From JAUIIK01 sp963709995 (GTDB taxonomy: Bacteria > Chloroflexota > Chloroflexia > Thermomicrobiales > CFX8), in the NCBI GenBank assembly GCA_963709995.1, contig CAVPYN010000002.1, forward strand, positions 124,001 to 188,000: a stretch of 64,000 bases of DNA. The letters run 5' to 3'. This document shows, one piece after another, positions 1-9,661 of the stretch. Made by a program: the position numbers and the translations under genes. Every line of letters begins with the position of its first letter. The stretch's first letter is position 1. A model generated the notes under the pieces. The model worked only from the letters and a program-made list of their open reading frames with translations, made no database searches and was not told the DNA's origin.

Positions 1-296
1 ATCGACGCCGCCGCACCGGATCGAACGCTGACCAGCAGCGGGTTTGCAGTGTTTCCGAAGCCGCGCCCGGTCGTTCGTTCCAGATCGCGGACGCGGGTGA
101 CGATTTCCGACCAAACGTCGTCCGGAATCTCGTGATGCGCGTGGAACGCACGGTAAGCGTCGGTCGTAACCACGAACCCTGGCGGAACCGGCAAACCTAT
201 GTTCGTCATCTCCGCTAGATTCGCGCCTTTGCCTCCAAGCAATTCGCGCTGCTCGCCGGATCCTTCAGAGAACTCGACGGTCCACTTCTGTGCCAT
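1..296 (-). CDS. ppdK: pyruvate, phosphate dikinase, N-terminal part (runs off the window)
   Basis: Only the first 98 or so codons are present; the gene starts with ATG at 296 and leaves the window at base 1. The translated start contains LLGGKGANLAEM followed by GLPVPPGFVVTT and then VSVRSGAAAS, the signature N-terminal nucleotide-binding region of pyruvate phosphate dikinase. The enzyme interconverts pyruvate, ATP and phosphate with phosphoenolpyruvate, AMP and pyrophosphate. PEP synthase shares part of this fold, but GGKGANLAEM with VRSGAAAS fits PPDK better. It lies in the same direction as and just downstream of pcrA. Confidence 0.9.
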   Translation of the reverse strand, partial: MAQKWTVEFSEGSGEQRELLGGKGANLAEMTNIGLPVPPGFVVTTDAYRAFHAHHEIPDDVWSEIVTRVRDLERTTGRGFGNTANPLLVSVRSGAAAS

Positions 297-333
297 GCCC
301 TGCCCTCCCGCAACGTATGGTGGCATTCGCCGT

Positions 334-2553
334 TCAGTCAACTGTCAAATTTGCGAAGCTGGCTAGCAGACGTTTCTGTCCGTGGCGGGTGAAGTCCACG
401 ACTAGTTCCTGGTCTCCCGGCTTCTCCTGCACTGCTTGGATAAGTCCATCGCCGAACTTGCTGTGAAACACACGTTGACCGGCTGAATAGTTAGGCGTTG
501 CGGCCGGCGTGTTCTGATTTACGGGAGTCAAGCGGCGCTTAGTCGGCTGCGGTCGGGACGGCCTGCTCACCGGTGGATCGCTTGTGAGTTCTTCGGGTAT
601 GGCAGCGAGGAACTGGGACGGGATCGACATGTCAGCGTAGCCAAACCGGCTTCTGCGAGCCGCGTGAGTGATGTACAGCAGGTTCTCTGCTCTGGTCATG
701 CCAACATACAAGAGTCGTCGTTCTTCCTCCAGCGCCTCAGGGTTTTCGGTAATTGACCGGGAGTGTGGAATCAGTCCGTCTTCGACTCCGGTGATGAAGA
801 CCGCCTTGAATTCAAGTCCTTTTACCGCATGCAGTGTGATGAGGGTGACACGGTCGCGATCCTCGACCATTTGATCCTGATCCGACACGAGCGCGATCTC
901 TTGCAGGAACAAAGTGAGACGATCCTCATCCTCAAGCGTATCGAACGGTTCCATGGTCGCGCGCATCTGGAGAATATTCTCCCACCGCTCGATCATTTCC
1001 GGATCGCCACTGTCGAATAGTGAACGGTACCCCGTCTCCTCCAGAGCGTGATCGAAGAACCGGGTTAGCGGCATTGTCTGACAATCGTTGCGTAGGCGGT
1101 CGAGCATGGTCGAAACCTTCGCCACCAGGGACGCAGCGCGCGAGTTGAGACTAGGGCCACCCGGTTCGCCAATCATGCCAAGAGCATCGCTCAGGCCGCG
1201 CCCATTCAATCTGCTCCAACTCTCAAGATCGAAGAGTGTTTTTGCCCCGATGCCCTGTCCCAGGGGATAGGCGCCGGTGACTCGCTCAAATGCGAGCGTA
1301 TCGTCTGGATTCGAAATCAGACGCAGGAGCGCCATCGCATCCTTGATTTCGCGGCGCTCGTAAAAGCGGGTGCCGCCAATCAACTGGTAGGGGATGCCAG
1401 CTCGGATGAACATCTCTTCGATCGTACGGCTCTGTGCGTTCGTCCGATAGAGCACTGCAATCTCGCTGCCAGAGTACCCCTCTTCAACCTGAAGGCGTGA
1501 GATCTCCTCGACCACGAACCGGGCTTCGTAATATTCGTCAACCGTGCCCCTGATGACGATTTTCGAACCGGCGTCACGCGACGCGCGCAGGGAGTGATCG
1601 ATGCGTTGCGAGTTTTCGCTTATCACCGCGCCAGCGGCCGTCAAGATCTCCGGCGTTGACCGGTAGTTCTCTTCCAGGTGGACCTCATGTGACTCCGGAT
1701 AGTCGTTCTTGAAGCTCAGGATGTTTCGAATGTCAGCCGCCCGCCAACCGTAGATCGATTGATCCGGGTCGCCGACAACACAGATGTTCCGGTGTTCGCT
1801 GCTTAGCTCGTTTACGAGCAGATACTGCAGGTGGTTCGTGTCCTGGTACTCGTCAACGAGCACATACTGATATCGCTCCCGCAGTGCCCGATTGACATGC
1901 TCGGATTCCCTCATCAACCTCAGCGCATCAGTAAGCAGATCATCGAAGTCAAGAGCGTTTCGACGCTTCAGCGTACTCTGATATCGAGGGTAGACTCGAG
2001 CAACGATTTCTTCCCAATATGATCCTACGGAGCGCTCGAATGCGTCAGGGCTGATGTTGCGGCTCTTACTGGCGGATATCACGCCAAGTATCGCCCTCGG
2101 ATTGAACTGCCGTGTGCTGATATCGAGTTCATCCATGACGGATTTGATTACACCGCTCTGGTCGGTCGAGTCGTAGATGACGAAATTCGAATCGATCCCT
2201 ATTTCACCGCCGTACTGGCGCAGCACGCGGGCAGAGAACGAATGGAAGGTGCCCATCATCACGTAGCGCGCACGATCCCCGACGAGGGCTTCAACCCGGT
2301 CTTTCATCTCGCGGGCTGCTTTGTTTGTAAACGTCAGGGCGAGGATGTTCCAGGGCGCGACGCCGTACTCGTGAATGAGATAGGCGATTCTAACGGTGAG
2401 GACCCGAGTCTTGCCGCTACCCGGTCCAGCAACGATCAGGACCGGGCCGTCGACCGTCGTGACGGCCTCTCGTTGGTGGTCGTTCAATGAGTTGAGGAGG
2501 TCAGAGCTACCGACCGGGACTTCTCGCACGACTTGCTGTCCTGGTTCTTCCAT
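334..2553 (-). CDS. pcrA: ATP-dependent DNA helicase PcrA/UvrD (superfamily 1)
   Basis: 3'-5' helicase of DNA repair and recombination. All SF1A motifs are present in order: Walker A GPGSGKT at residues 43-49, Ia LTFTNKAAREM, II VDEYQDTN, III VVGDPDQSIYGWRAAD, IV LEENYRST, V TLHAVKGLEF and VI RRLLYVGMTRA. The C-terminus carries the PcrA-type Tudor-like segment (RVFHSKFGDGLI). An in-frame start exists at 2649, but that adds 32 residues unlike the family; ATG at 2553 gives about 739 residues, normal for PcrA. No strong ribosome-binding site decides between them. It is divergent from the tRNA-Met/tilS side. Confidence 0.93.
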   Translation of the reverse strand: MEEPGQQVVREVPVGSSDLLNSLNDHQREAVTTVDGPVLIVAGPGSGKTRVLTVRIAYLIHEYGVAPWNILALTFTNKAAREMKDRVEALVGDRARYVMMGTFHSFSARVLRQYGGEIGIDSNFVIYDSTDQSGVIKSVMDELDISTRQFNPRAILGVISASKSRNISPDAFERSVGSYWEEIVARVYPRYQSTLKRRNALDFDDLLTDALRLMRESEHVNRALRERYQYVLVDEYQDTNHLQYLLVNELSSEHRNICVVGDPDQSIYGWRAADIRNILSFKNDYPESHEVHLEENYRSTPEILTAAGAVISENSQRIDHSLRASRDAGSKIVIRGTVDEYYEARFVVEEISRLQVEEGYSGSEIAVLYRTNAQSRTIEEMFIRAGIPYQLIGGTRFYERREIKDAMALLRLISNPDDTLAFERVTGAYPLGQGIGAKTLFDLESWSRLNGRGLSDALGMIGEPGGPSLNSRAASLVAKVSTMLDRLRNDCQTMPLTRFFDHALEETGYRSLFDSGDPEMIERWENILQMRATMEPFDTLEDEDRLTLFLQEIALVSDQDQMVEDRDRVTLITLHAVKGLEFKAVFITGVEDGLIPHSRSITENPEALEEERRLLYVGMTRAENLLYITHAARRSRFGYADMSIPSQFLAAIPEELTSDPPVSRPSRPQPTKRRLTPVNQNTPAATPNYSAGQRVFHSKFGDGLIQAVQEKPGDQELVVDFTRHGQKRLLASFANLTVD

Positions 2554-2676
2554 CAACGATGTTCTGGACGCGCATGGAGCGTTCGCGCCAACGCGTGTAG
2601 ATTGTACAGAAGTGTGCGATACTCCCGGAATTCTTGAAGGTCTAGCCATTCAGTTGTAACCTTAGATTTGGCTGAA

Positions 2677-2748
2677 GCCGGCGTAGCTCAGAGGTAGAGC
2701 AAGGGATTCATAAGCCCTGGGTCGTTGGTTCGATTCCAACCGCCGGCA
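2677..2748 (+). tRNA. tRNA-Met(CAT), elongator type
   Basis: Full cloverleaf: acceptor GCCGGCG pairs with CGCCGGC, the D arm has AGCTCAGAGGTAGAGC, the anticodon loop is TTCATAA and the T arm has GGTTCGATTCC. The anticodon stem has one A-G mismatch next to the loop. CCA is not encoded. The lack of a CGCGGGG acceptor argues against the initiator. A lysidine-modified tRNA-Ile2 cannot be fully excluded, which is interesting because tilS follows directly. Confidence 0.92.
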
Positions 2749-2789
2749 CCCCTCCAATCAGGAATCAACACCGAGAACGAGTCTCCGTC

Positions 2790-3863
2790 GTGGACGACAG
2801 TCATCTGATCGAAAGCAATCCGGACCTTTACGGCACGCCGAGACTTGCGGTGATCCGCCGGAGCGCCGCATATCGTGCCGTTGCCGGTACCTGGACGGAC
2901 CCGGTGTTCGTCGCCTGTTCGGGTGGAACGGATTCGATGGCTCTGCTCGCTCTTGCTGGCGCTGCTCGGGCAGCCGGAAGGTCCGGTCCGGTCATCGTTG
3001 TGCACATCGATCACCGCGCGCGGGCAGGCTCTGCGTGCGAGGCGGATCTTGTCGCCGTCCAGGCTCGAAGATTCCAATTGCCATTTATCAGCGCGGCTGT
3101 CTCCGCCGATCCGGTCTTGACTGGCGACCATGGGCGAGAGTCAGAACTCCGTGACGCACGATACGAGGCGTTAGCACGGCTGGGCACTGCCCTCTGCATT
3201 TCGACGGTTGTCACCGCGCATACGCGTAATGACCAGGTTGAGACAATGCTGCTGCGTTTATTGTCTGGCGCTGGTCCGGTCGCGGCTGCAGGCATGCGCC
3301 GGGCGACTGTGCTCGAGACCAGGGCGGGCCCGATTCACGTGCTCCGACCACTGCTTGACGTCACGCGTGAGGAACTTGTGGATCTGCTGCAGCGAACGGG
3401 TACCTCGGCGTTCGAGGATCCATCGAATGAGGATACCCGGATGCGTCGAAATGCGTTGCGGCACAACGTAATTCCGGAGTTGCGACGGATCGATCCTGGT
3501 TTTGAAGGAGCGGTCATCCGCTCTATTGAGCTCGCTCGCAATGATGCCGAAGTCGTTGATAGCCTGGCTCGAGACAGGTTCGAGACGTGTGTCCGCGTAG
3601 ACGAGAGGTCATGCAGCATTAGCCGAGAGTTGTTGAGAAATGAGCCGGAGGCGATTTCAAGTCGCGTTGTCAGAACTGCGATTCAGCTATTCACGGATGG
3701 TGATTCGCGCGAGGTTTCACGGGAAAGGATCACTGCCGTGCTGCGCGCCGCGGAAGGCCGGACTGGAACTGTCATTGAATTGCCATACGGGTTAAGGGCG
3801 ATCATTGAGAAGCGCTTGGTCAGGATCGTGACCGCAGCAGACGAAAGCACGGCAAATGAGTAA
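2790..3863 (+). CDS. tilS: tRNA(Ile)-lysidine synthase TilS
   Basis: Modifies C34 of the CAU-anticodon tRNA-Ile to lysidine so that it reads AUA. The PP-loop SGGTDSM lies at residues 44-50 and the second conserved block HTRNDQVETMLLRL at about 143-156, both typical of TilS. About 357 residues from a GTG start, so the C-terminal substrate-binding domain is short. The stop overlaps the hpt start by 8 bases; the tilS-hpt-ftsH order is common in bacteria. A tRNA with a CAT anticodon lies 42 bases upstream. Confidence 0.92.
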   Translation: MDDSHLIESNPDLYGTPRLAVIRRSAAYRAVAGTWTDPVFVACSGGTDSMALLALAGAARAAGRSGPVIVVHIDHRARAGSACEADLVAVQARRFQLPFISAAVSADPVLTGDHGRESELRDARYEALARLGTALCISTVVTAHTRNDQVETMLLRLLSGAGPVAAAGMRRATVLETRAGPIHVLRPLLDVTREELVDLLQRTGTSAFEDPSNEDTRMRRNALRHNVIPELRRIDPGFEGAVIRSIELARNDAEVVDSLARDRFETCVRVDERSCSISRELLRNEPEAISSRVVRTAIQLFTDGDSREVSRERITAVLRAAEGRTGTVIELPYGLRAIIEKRLVRIVTAADESTANE

Positions 3864-4395
3864 TTCGACCGCGAAGCCTGAACTCGAAGTGCTGATCGAC
3901 GAAGACGCAATACGCCTTCGCGTGGCCGAACTAGCTCGCGTGATGTCTGACTTCTATGGGTCCGAGCCGCCACTTGTCATAGGGGTGCTGAATGGGGCCG
4001 TGATCTTCGTGGCAGATCTGGTACGAGCGCTCGACATTCCGGTGACCTTTGAGTTCATGGCTGTATCGAGCTATGGAGATTCAACCCGTTCTAGCGGAAC
4101 CGTGCGCATCCTCAAGGATCTTGATTCGGATATCGCCGGTCGGCGCGTTCTGATTGTCGAAGACATCGTTGACTCTGGCGCAACCCTCGACTATTTGATG
4201 CGCATTCTGGCGCAACGCGGCCCCAAGGATCTCCGCGTTGTTTCGCTCCTCCGAAAGCCCGCGGCAAGGTTGGCCGGAACGAACGTTGACTGGTTGGGTT
4301 TTGATGTTGACGACGTCTTCGTTATTGGATACGGACTGGATTTCGCGGGGGACTACAGAACACTGCCCTATATCGCTGTCTTGCGACAAGACTAA
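3856..4395 (+). CDS. hpt: hypoxanthine phosphoribosyltransferase
   Basis: Purine salvage enzyme that joins hypoxanthine or guanine to PRPP. The PRPP-binding motif VLIVEDIVDSGAT sits at residues 98-110 and VIGVLNGAVIF at 41-51 matches the N-terminal type I PRTase core. The length of 179 residues is standard. It starts inside the tilS stop (ATGAGTAA), so translation is probably coupled. A promoter-like element for ftsH follows. Confidence 0.93.
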   Translation: MSNSTAKPELEVLIDEDAIRLRVAELARVMSDFYGSEPPLVIGVLNGAVIFVADLVRALDIPVTFEFMAVSSYGDSTRSSGTVRILKDLDSDIAGRRVLIVEDIVDSGATLDYLMRILAQRGPKDLRVVSLLRKPAARLAGTNVDWLGFDVDDVFVIGYGLDFAGDYRTLPYIAVLRQD

Positions 4396-4432
4396 CGTAC
4401 TCTGTTCTTCGACCTGTCGATGCAGGACGCAC

Positions 4433-4441
4433 TGCTATAAT
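4433..4441 (+). promoter_or_regulatory. extended -10 promoter element upstream of ftsH
   Basis: TGCTATAAT is a perfect TATAAT hexamer with the TGn extension, 92 bases upstream of the ftsH start and after the hpt stop. No good -35 is seen, as is usual for extended -10 promoters. Suggests ftsH has its own promoter. Confidence 0.45.
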
Positions 4442-4532
4442 CGGCACACCATATGCGCCCGTTCGGGCCCGGCGTTTGAAATCTTGAGCGCCAGGCTGCC
4501 GAACGCCTCGGAACAACAAAGAAAGACGCCGC

Positions 4533-6448
4533 ATGACTGACAACCGGTGGCTCCGCAATGGCTTCGTCTGGATCATTCTCATCATCGCCGTCATCGCGCT
4601 CTGGGTTACGTTCATTAACCGTGGTGGTGGCGACGAGCAGATCGGATGGACGAAGTTGCCGACGGGAGTCAAACCTCGGTCAGGTCGATCGACTCGAGAC
4701 AACGGAAGGCTCCAACGAGGTTACGGTCTATTACAAGACGGACGATCAGACGGATAAAGCTCGATTTGACGGCAATGTCGATTTGTATGGTGCGTTCGAA
4801 TTCTATGGCATGTACATCGGAAGACGTTCGCATTCAGGTGAACAAATCCAGTTCCTGGGGCAATTGGATCGGCATTTTGACGTTCGTTCTGCCGATCCTC
4901 CTCATTGTCGGTATTGTGATCTTTCATGATGCGGCAGGCGCAGGGAACAACAATCAGGCGATTTCGTTCGGCAAGAGCAGGGCCCGTATGTTTACCGGCA
5001 ACAAGCCAGCCGTAACGTTCGGCGACGTCGCCGGCGCGGTCGAAGCCAAAAGAAGAGCTTGCAGAAGTTGTCGAGTTTCTCAAGTATCCGGAGAAGTTCG
5101 CGGCGCTTGGCGCCCGAATTCCCAGAGGTGTGCTTGCTCGTCGGTCCACCGGGAACCGGCAAGACGCTGCTTGCCCGAGCCGTTGCCGGCGAAGCTGGAG
5201 TGCCGTTCTTTAGTATTTCCGGCTCCGAATTCGTCGAGATGTTCGTTGGAGTCGGCGCATCTCGCGTCCGCGATCTGTTCGATCAAGCCAAGCGCAATTC
5301 ACCTTGTATCGTCTTCATCGACGAAATCGATGCCGTTGGCCGGCAGCGTGGCGCGGGCCTCGGCGGCAGTCACGACGAGCGCGAACAGACCCTGAATCAG
5401 ATCCTTGTCGAGATGGACGGTTTTGACAGCACGACGAACGTGATCGTCATTGCGGCGACGAACCGTCCCGACGTACTCGATCCGGCTCTGCTGCGCCCGG
5501 GGCGATTCGATCGCCAAGTCATCCTCGACCGTCCGGATATTCGTGGCCGCAATGAGGTTCTCGAAGTCCATACTCGCGGAAAGCCGCTCGAAGAAGACAT
5601 AAATCTCGAATCGCTTGCCCGCGAGACACCCTGGATTCTCCGGCGCCGATCTCGAAAACCTCGTCAACGAAGCTGCGATTCTGGCTGCGCGCCGGAACAA
5701 GAAGACGATCGGTCGCGATGAACTGAACGAAGCGATCGACCGGGTGATCTCTGGTCCACAGCGCAAGAGCAGGGTGATCTCCGACCGAGAACGGCTGATG
5801 ACTGCCTACCATGAGGCTGGACATGCTCTGGTGGCGCGAGAGCTCCCAAATGCCGATCCGGTACACAAGGTGTCGATCATTGCGCGCGGCATGGCGGGAG
5901 GATACACCCGAATCGTGCCCGGCGAGGATCGCGCCTTCTGGACAAGAGCCCAGTTCGAGGACACGCTGGCCTACATGATGGGCTGGACGAGTTGCTGAAG
6001 ATTGATATTCGAGCGAGAGTTAGCACCGGCGCGTCGAACGACATCGAACGAGCTAGCGGGTCTAGCCCGCAGGATGGTCACTGAGTATGGCATGAGCGAA
6101 AAGCTCGGACCGCTCGCGTTGGGCAAGAAGGACGAACTCGTCTTTCTCGGTCGCGAGATCAGCGAGCAACGCAACTACAGCGATGAGGTCGCGTTCGAGA
6201 TCGACAAGGAAATCCGCAGATTCATCGACGAAGCTTACGAGCGCGCAACCCAAATTCTGAACACAGCATATTGAGACTGCTCGACATGATTTCAATGCTG
6301 CTGATGGAACGAGAGACGATCTCCGGCGAAGAACTGGAAGACACTCTTCGACACACCTCGTCCACAACCGAGTCTCGTCGGTCCCGTGACTTACCACCGA
6401 CCAGAAGGAGCGGTTCCGAATGGACTCCGCCCGTACAGGTACAAGTGA
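4533..6448 (+). pseudogene. ftsH: ATP-dependent zinc metalloprotease FtsH, interrupted by at least nine frameshifts
   Basis: Membrane-anchored AAA protease. Read through the frameshifts the protein is complete and of normal length (about 638 residues): N-terminal TM segment (WIILIIAVIALW), periplasmic domain, second TM (ILTFVLPILLIVGIVIF), Walker A GPPGTGKT, Walker B CIVFIDEIDAVG, SRH ATNRPDVLDPALLRPGRFDR, zinc motif HEAGH (near 5810) and a C-terminal tail ending at the stop at 6446-6448. Single-base shifts are inferred near 4675, 4812, 5052 (AAAA), 5131, 5634, 6000, 6060 (GGG), 6277 and 6348. Residues between breaks are well conserved. FtsH is usually essential, so consensus errors are most likely; a decayed paralogue is the alternative. 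Follows hpt as in many bacteria. Confidence 0.88.
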
Positions 6449-6603
6449 AGGGCGGGATCACCGCCGTCACCCGGAATTGCGTCCTTCACCCGCCACGTGC
6501 TTTCCCGCATCGGTGATTGAATGACCGGGCGCACCCTTAGCCGTCCGGGCGAACCCATGTTGCTACGTTCAAAAACTTGGCTGTGTGGATCGTCTGAGAT
6601 TCG

Positions 6604-6678
<75 letters not shown>

Positions 6679-6750
6679 TCGAACGAAAAGAATACACCGC
6701 CGCTGTGGATTGCTGCCAGTGGGGTTGAGGACGGCTTCCTAGCTGCATGA

Positions 6751-7112
6751 CTCGCGTTCCGTCCCAGACCAGCATTTGCAGGTCGGTGGCAAGCACGACG
6801 AATCGGATCGTTGAACACTATCATTCTGGCAATTTATCCATCCCCGATATCCGTAGAGGTTCCTTTTGTGCTGGAGGCTTCGTAGGTGCGCTAGCGACTA
6901 TGCCAATGAGGAGGGCCCGACCCCGAATGCCTCGCTGATCATCGCCAACCTTTATCCGGTGGATGGACTCTACGGGCTTGATCCTGGTGAGGTTGCTGAT
7001 ATCCTGCCGATTGGCGCGTCCGGAAATCAGTGAGCATGGTTCCACGCAGGTGTTTGTTGCCCCGCCGACTGCACCGGTTCTACCAACGACGGACTATTTG
7101 TCGATCAGCTGA
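6751..7112 (+). pseudogene. unrecognised coding remnant in several frames
   Basis: Coding-like stretches lie head to tail in different plus-strand frames: one ending in SVEVPFVLEAS near 6882, one containing NASLIIANLYPVDGLYGL up to the stop at 7031, and one with QVFVAPPTAPVLPTTDYL up to the stop at 7110. Together they look like a short secreted or surface protein broken by frameshifts, with the same kind of damage as ftsH just upstream. I do not recognise a family. It may also be non-coding. The TerC gene starts 21 bases later. Confidence 0.3.
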
Positions 7113-7133
7113 ACTCGAATTGTGAGGTGATTG

Positions 7134-7925
7134 ATGTTTGACTGGGTATCGTCTCCTGAAATCTGGATCGCGTTGACGACGCTGACCCTTCTCGAGATTG
7201 TGCTTGGCATTGACAACATCATCTTCATCTCGATCCTTTCGAACAAGTTGCCGGAGCACCAGCAAGAACGGGGAAGGATCATCGGCCTGGCCGCGGCAAT
7301 GGTCACCCGGATTCTGTTGCTTCTTTCGATCAGTTGGGTCATACAGCTTGAGGATCCGCTGTTCAGACTGTTCGATCACGAATTCTCTGGACGTGATCTG
7401 ATTCTCATTGCCGGCGGGCTGTTCTTGCTCGGGAAGAGCACTTTCGAGATTCACGAACGGCTGGAGGGGGAGGAAGGCGGGCATCAGGTAGGCGCTCCTG
7501 CTTCGTTCGCTTCGGTGATTGTGCAAATCATGATCCTCGACATTGTCTTTTCGATCGACTCAGTGATTACAGCTGTTGGGATGACCGAGATCGTGGGCGT
7601 CATGATCGCGGCAGTTGTGATCGCCGTCATCGTCATGATGTTTTCGGCCGGTCCAATTGCCCGCTTCGTGAGCAAGCATCCGACGGTGAAGATTCTCGCC
7701 CTAGCATTCTTGCTGCTCATTGGCATGGCTCTCGTCGCCGAAGGGTTAGGGCAGCACATACCGAAGGGGTACATCTACTTCGCGATGGGATTCTCGATAC
7801 TTGTAGAGCTACTGAATCTTCGCGTTCGCCGGTCCGGCGCAGAGCCGGTCCACCTTCACCAGGCATTCAAAGAGGATATCGATGGATTGGAGGGTCCGGT
7901 CGCTCCAGAAACGGCGCAGAACTAG
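7134..7925 (+). CDS. TerC family integral membrane protein
   Basis: About 263 residues with seven or so hydrophobic segments and the family hallmarks: an N-terminal segment with LEIVLGIDNIIFISIL, and a later segment with MILDIVFSIDSVITAVGM containing the second conserved acidic/Ser-Val signature. TerC proteins are implicated in tellurium resistance and in metal (manganese) export in characterised cases; the substrate here is unknown. ATG at 7134 is chosen over TTG at 7131 because GAGGTGA lies at 7124-7130, too close for the TTG. Confidence 0.88.
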   Translation: MFDWVSSPEIWIALTTLTLLEIVLGIDNIIFISILSNKLPEHQQERGRIIGLAAAMVTRILLLLSISWVIQLEDPLFRLFDHEFSGRDLILIAGGLFLLGKSTFEIHERLEGEEGGHQVGAPASFASVIVQIMILDIVFSIDSVITAVGMTEIVGVMIAAVVIAVIVMMFSAGPIARFVSKHPTVKILALAFLLLIGMALVAEGLGQHIPKGYIYFAMGFSILVELLNLRVRRSGAEPVHLHQAFKEDIDGLEGPVAPETAQN

Positions 7926-8004
7926 CTGCTGCGATTCAGAACATGACGGGGTGGCCCGCGCATGTAAAACGGAGGTGCAAGCACCGCGAGTGAATAATCG
8001 AGAC

Positions 8005-8038
8005 GGTTGGCGAGGTCGCCCCTGTCCCGTCGCCAACC
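8005..8038. repeat. 9-bp inverted repeat (hairpin) between the TerC gene and the island
   Basis: GGTTGGCGA (8005-8013) and TCGCCAACC (8030-8038) pair perfectly around a 16-base loop. No T-run follows on either strand, so a terminator for the TerC gene is possible but weak. It lies just outside the first att-like copy. Confidence 0.5.
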
Positions 8039-8057
8039 AGTCGTTCCTGTGATACGA

Positions 8058-8099
8058 GCGAATGATGGGACTTGAACCCGCGACGTTCTGCTTGGGACC
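8058..8099 (-). repeat. att-like copy 1: diverged tRNA-Gly 3' half
   Basis: Matches the 42-base core of the tRNA-Gly 3' half at 9931-9972 at 35 of 42 positions. The similarity continues to about 8137 into sequence that matches 9973-10010, giving about 65 of 80 identical bases overall. It marks the left boundary of element A and, by position, the chromosomal end of the array. It cannot fold into a full tRNA because the 5' half is replaced. Confidence 0.8.
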
Positions 8100-8143
8100 T
8101 ATCGGTGCCGTCACGCTGTGTCAGTTGGCCACGCTTCACGGAG

Positions 8144-8168
8144 CCAGGACACTGTGCCAGTGTCCTGG
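8144..8168. repeat. perfect 11-bp inverted repeat inside element A
   Basis: CCAGGACACTG, a TGC loop, then CAGTGTCCTGG. It lies just inside the left end of element A and downstream of the leftward amidohydrolase gene, so it may be a transcription stop (no T-run) or a protein-binding site near the att end. Element B has no equal structure at the same place. Confidence 0.6.
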
Positions 8169-8362
8169 CGGTTTCGGTGGTTTCTCTGCCATAGAGCGTC
8201 GTCGTCGAGGCGCAGCTCGAGATGGCAATCACCGCTACAAAGCCGCGTGACGGCTAGAACGCTGCCGTGCAGATGGTTGCGGCGATGTCCGGCGCTGACG
8301 AGAACGCCAATCACCCTCGGGCAATCGTAGCGGGGGCCGCCCCGCATCTGCTACCGACCGAG

Positions 8363-9661
8363 TCATGCTCGCCCCGCGAGTTCCCGGCGAATTGCGGCGC
8401 GGGTGCCGTCAATGTCGAAGCAGTCGCGCTGGTTCGTCCGCATGAGCCGCGTGGCAATCGTGATCGCCTGGCGCTCGGTCAGCAGCCGATCATCGACTTC
8501 GGCCTGCAAGGCGCGTGTGAGCCAATCGCGAGCCTGGGCTGCATAGGCGACCGACGCGGCGGGCCAGAACGTGTCGCCGCCGAAGGCGAAGAGTTTGTTG
8601 AGTGGCACGGCATGGATCATCCGCCGCACGAAACCGCTCGCCGTCCACGGATCGATGCTCCATGCCCAGCAGAGATCGACATAAACGTTCGGGTAGTGCT
8701 TCGCCAGCGCGACAATCTCGTCGCTGTAAGGGTAGGCGATGTGCATCAGAACGAAGCGCGCCTGCGGATAGCGCGTGAGAAGGCCGCAGAGGTGACCCGC
8801 GCGGATACGTTCGACCGGCATCTGGCCATAGCCGGCGTAGTAGCCGGTGTGCAGCTTGAACGGCAGGTTGTGTTCGATCGCAAGCTCGACACCGCGCGCC
8901 CAGCACCAGTCGCCGAGGCAAAGGCGCTCATCCACCGAAAGTTGCTGCCCGGCCAGAACCATATCGAGGAGCGGTGCGACCTCGGCATCGGTGCGCTCCC
9001 GCCAGTGGAGGGTGCGATGGTAGGCATGTTGTGCCTTCACCGCGATTGCGAGCGGGCCATACCGTGCGAAGATAGCGTCGAAGGCTTCGCGCAGGTCGGC
9101 GAGTGTTGCGATGTCGATCCCGATCTCGTCGTGGAGCTGTCTCAGGTCGAGGCGACCATCGCAGAAGTTGGCCCAGGAGATATCGTAGAGGAAGAAGTCC
9201 GGGTCGACGGGATCTGGCAGGCAGGCCCACTCGGAGTTATCGATTTGCACATGATCGAGCATCGCGACCTCGCGCAGAAGGCGCACACGCTCGCCTGGCC
9301 GGCGCAGGGCAGCGTGTCGCGCTGTCGTCCGCTCCAGCCCGTCGGGCGTGATCTCCTCCAGGTCGTAGACTAGGCGCGCGATCAGACATACCGCCTCACC
9401 GTAGCCGGTATGCTGGCACGCCTCCCAGGCGTCGCGTACGCCCTCGAAGCGCGCACGGATATCGGGGTCGTCCGCGTCGACCAGGCAGGTCACTGCCTCG
9501 ACCGATGCCCCGGCGACGACAAGATCGGCAAGTACATAATTGTCGAAGAGCGCCTGAAGGACATCCGGGCCGTCCTCGACGTATTTCTGCTCGGACCAAA
9601 GATGTTCGTGGGTGTCGCTCAGCGGCATCGTCGCAATCGCCGTCGCAAGATCGCTCGACAT
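8363..9661 (-). CDS. amidohydrolase family metal-dependent hydrolase (uronate isomerase-like)
   Basis: 432 residues with a TIM-barrel amidohydrolase pattern: DTHEHL near residues 16-21 supplies the HxH metal site, FKLHTGY and FVLMHIAYPY supply later histidines, and FAFGGD ends with the catalytic aspartate. The overall pattern resembles amidohydrolase-2 and uronate-isomerase relatives, but the substrate cannot be read from sequence. ATG at 9661 has GAGAGG nine bases upstream. It is the only gene of element A and more GC-rich than the host genes, so it is probably transferred cargo. Confidence 0.82.
   Translation of the reverse strand: MSSDLATAIATMPLSDTHEHLWSEQKYVEDGPDVLQALFDNYVLADLVVAGASVEAVTCLVDADDPDIRARFEGVRDAWEACQHTGYGEAVCLIARLVYDLEEITPDGLERTTARHAALRRPGERVRLLREVAMLDHVQIDNSEWACLPDPVDPDFFLYDISWANFCDGRLDLRQLHDEIGIDIATLADLREAFDAIFARYGPLAIAVKAQHAYHRTLHWRERTDAEVAPLLDMVLAGQQLSVDERLCLGDWCWARGVELAIEHNLPFKLHTGYYAGYGQMPVERIRAGHLCGLLTRYPQARFVLMHIAYPYSDEIVALAKHYPNVYVDLCWAWSIDPWTASGFVRRMIHAVPLNKLFAFGGDTFWPAASVAYAAQARDWLTRALQAEVDDRLLTERQAITIATRLMRTNQRDCFDIDGTRAAIRRELAGRA

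Noticed and set aside
8267..9373. Long plus-strand open frame of 368 codons opposite the amidohydrolase
   Set aside because: It is the antisense shadow of a GC-rich gene; the minus-strand frame has all amidohydrolase motifs and a ribosome-binding site.
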